Program-made: the position numbers and the translations under genes
Part shown: in pieces, positions 6,469 through 6,805 of the stretch
Layout of the letters: the number at the start of each line of letters is the position of its first letter
Position numbering within the stretch: position 1 is the stretch's first letter
Origin: Flavobacteriales bacterium
GTDB taxonomy: Bacteria; Bacteroidota; Bacteroidia; Flavobacteriales_F; PHOS-HE28
Reading direction: 5' to 3'
Assembly (NCBI GenBank): GCA_024640205.1
Contig: JAHEFL010000092.1
Coordinates: 1 to 6,805 of the forward strand
Length of the DNA stretch: 6,805 bases
Notes under the pieces: model-generated
Databases searched by the model: none
Told to the model about the DNA's origin: nothing
The model's input: only the letters and a program-made list of their open reading frames with translations

Positions 6469-6805
6469 GGACCGCTCTTGATCCTGTGGTCGTCCAACAA
6501 ACCCTGGAGTTGGGTCACCAGATCCGTGGTCCTCGATCGTGCCGCATCGATGGAGCCATCGCAGTCCGGACCTTCCGGGATGATCCGGGCGATCATCACA
6601 TATCCTTCACGTAGATCGGCAAGCACTTGTTCCTGACTTCCACATCCATCGAACGTGGACGCCACGGTGCGATCGCGAAAGCCAAGGATGGTATCGAATG
6701 GATGGTACTGTACGCTGGCAGGCCAGGGTAAGCTTATTTCACCGAAGAACGCAGGTCGTTCGATGAGCGTGATCCCGAGATCATCGACTTGGGTGGACCG
6801 CGGAG
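6465..6805 (-). CDS. Unrecognised protein, C-terminal 112 residues only
   Basis: The frame is open from the right edge to the TGA at 6465-6467, so only the C-terminal part of the gene is present. I do not recognise the family. The visible portion is soluble and mixed: an N-terminal half with short strand-like segments (for example ITLIERPAFFGEISLPWP), two cysteines in the middle (FDGCGS and GPDCDGS), and a C-terminal stretch likely to be helical (DAARSRTTDLVTQLQGLLDD). There is no membrane segment, signal or repeat. A GTG at 6665 could start a 66-residue product, but the frame stays open upstream, so a longer gene is more likely. Support for a real gene is the long open frame and the 4-base ATGA overlap with the acetyltransferase start. 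That spacing suggests the two are translated together. Confidence 0.6.
   Translation of the reverse strand, partial: PRSTQVDDLGITLIERPAFFGEISLPWPASVQYHPFDTILGFRDRTVASTFDGCGSQEQVLADLREGYVMIARIIPEGPDCDGSIDAARSRTTDLVTQLQGLLDDHRIKSGP

Noticed and set aside
1..6805. Search by eye for CRISPR arrays, tRNA or rRNA genes, insertion sequences, toxin-antitoxin pairs and defence genes
   Set aside because: No repeat-spacer pattern, cloverleaf, transposase motif, terminal repeat or defence domain was seen on either strand. The window looks like ordinary chromosomal sequence.

Overview
The window reads as a piece of chromosome from a Bacteroidota bacterium, most likely a GC-rich relative of the Flavobacteriales. 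The taxonomic call is inference from content. There is a secreted lamin-tail/CotH protein, an S9 prolyl-oligopeptidase-type peptidase made as a lipoprotein, no convincing Shine-Dalgarno sites, and only loose TTG / TAnnTTTG-like promoter candidates.

All five genes lie on the minus strand, so transcription runs from right to left. In that order they are: the 3' end of an unrecognised gene (6805 to 6465); a GNAT acetyltransferase whose ATG overlaps the previous stop by 4 bases (6468 to 6001); a multi-pass membrane glycosyltransferase of the GT-C/GT39-like type (5949 to 4546); an S9-family serine peptidase lipoprotein (4451 to 2481); and, after a 328-base gap with a strong hairpin, a secreted CotH-family protein that runs off the left edge (2152 to 1). 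The first two are probably translationally coupled. The gaps of 51 and 94 bases after them allow an operon through the peptidase. The hairpin at 2429-2458 probably separates the peptidase transcript from the CotH gene.

Three of the products work in or beyond the envelope: a membrane sugar transferase, an anchored peptidase, and a secreted multidomain protein. No shared pathway can be shown from the sequence. I see no mobile element, CRISPR array, tRNA, rRNA or defence locus, and no clear sign of a new system. The points most worth a second look are a nine-T homopolymer inside the glycosyltransferase, the kinase-fold CotH domain with an altered N-lobe motif, the unrecognised right-edge protein, and short palindromes in the two longer gaps. 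Several long plus-strand open frames are antisense shadows of these genes.
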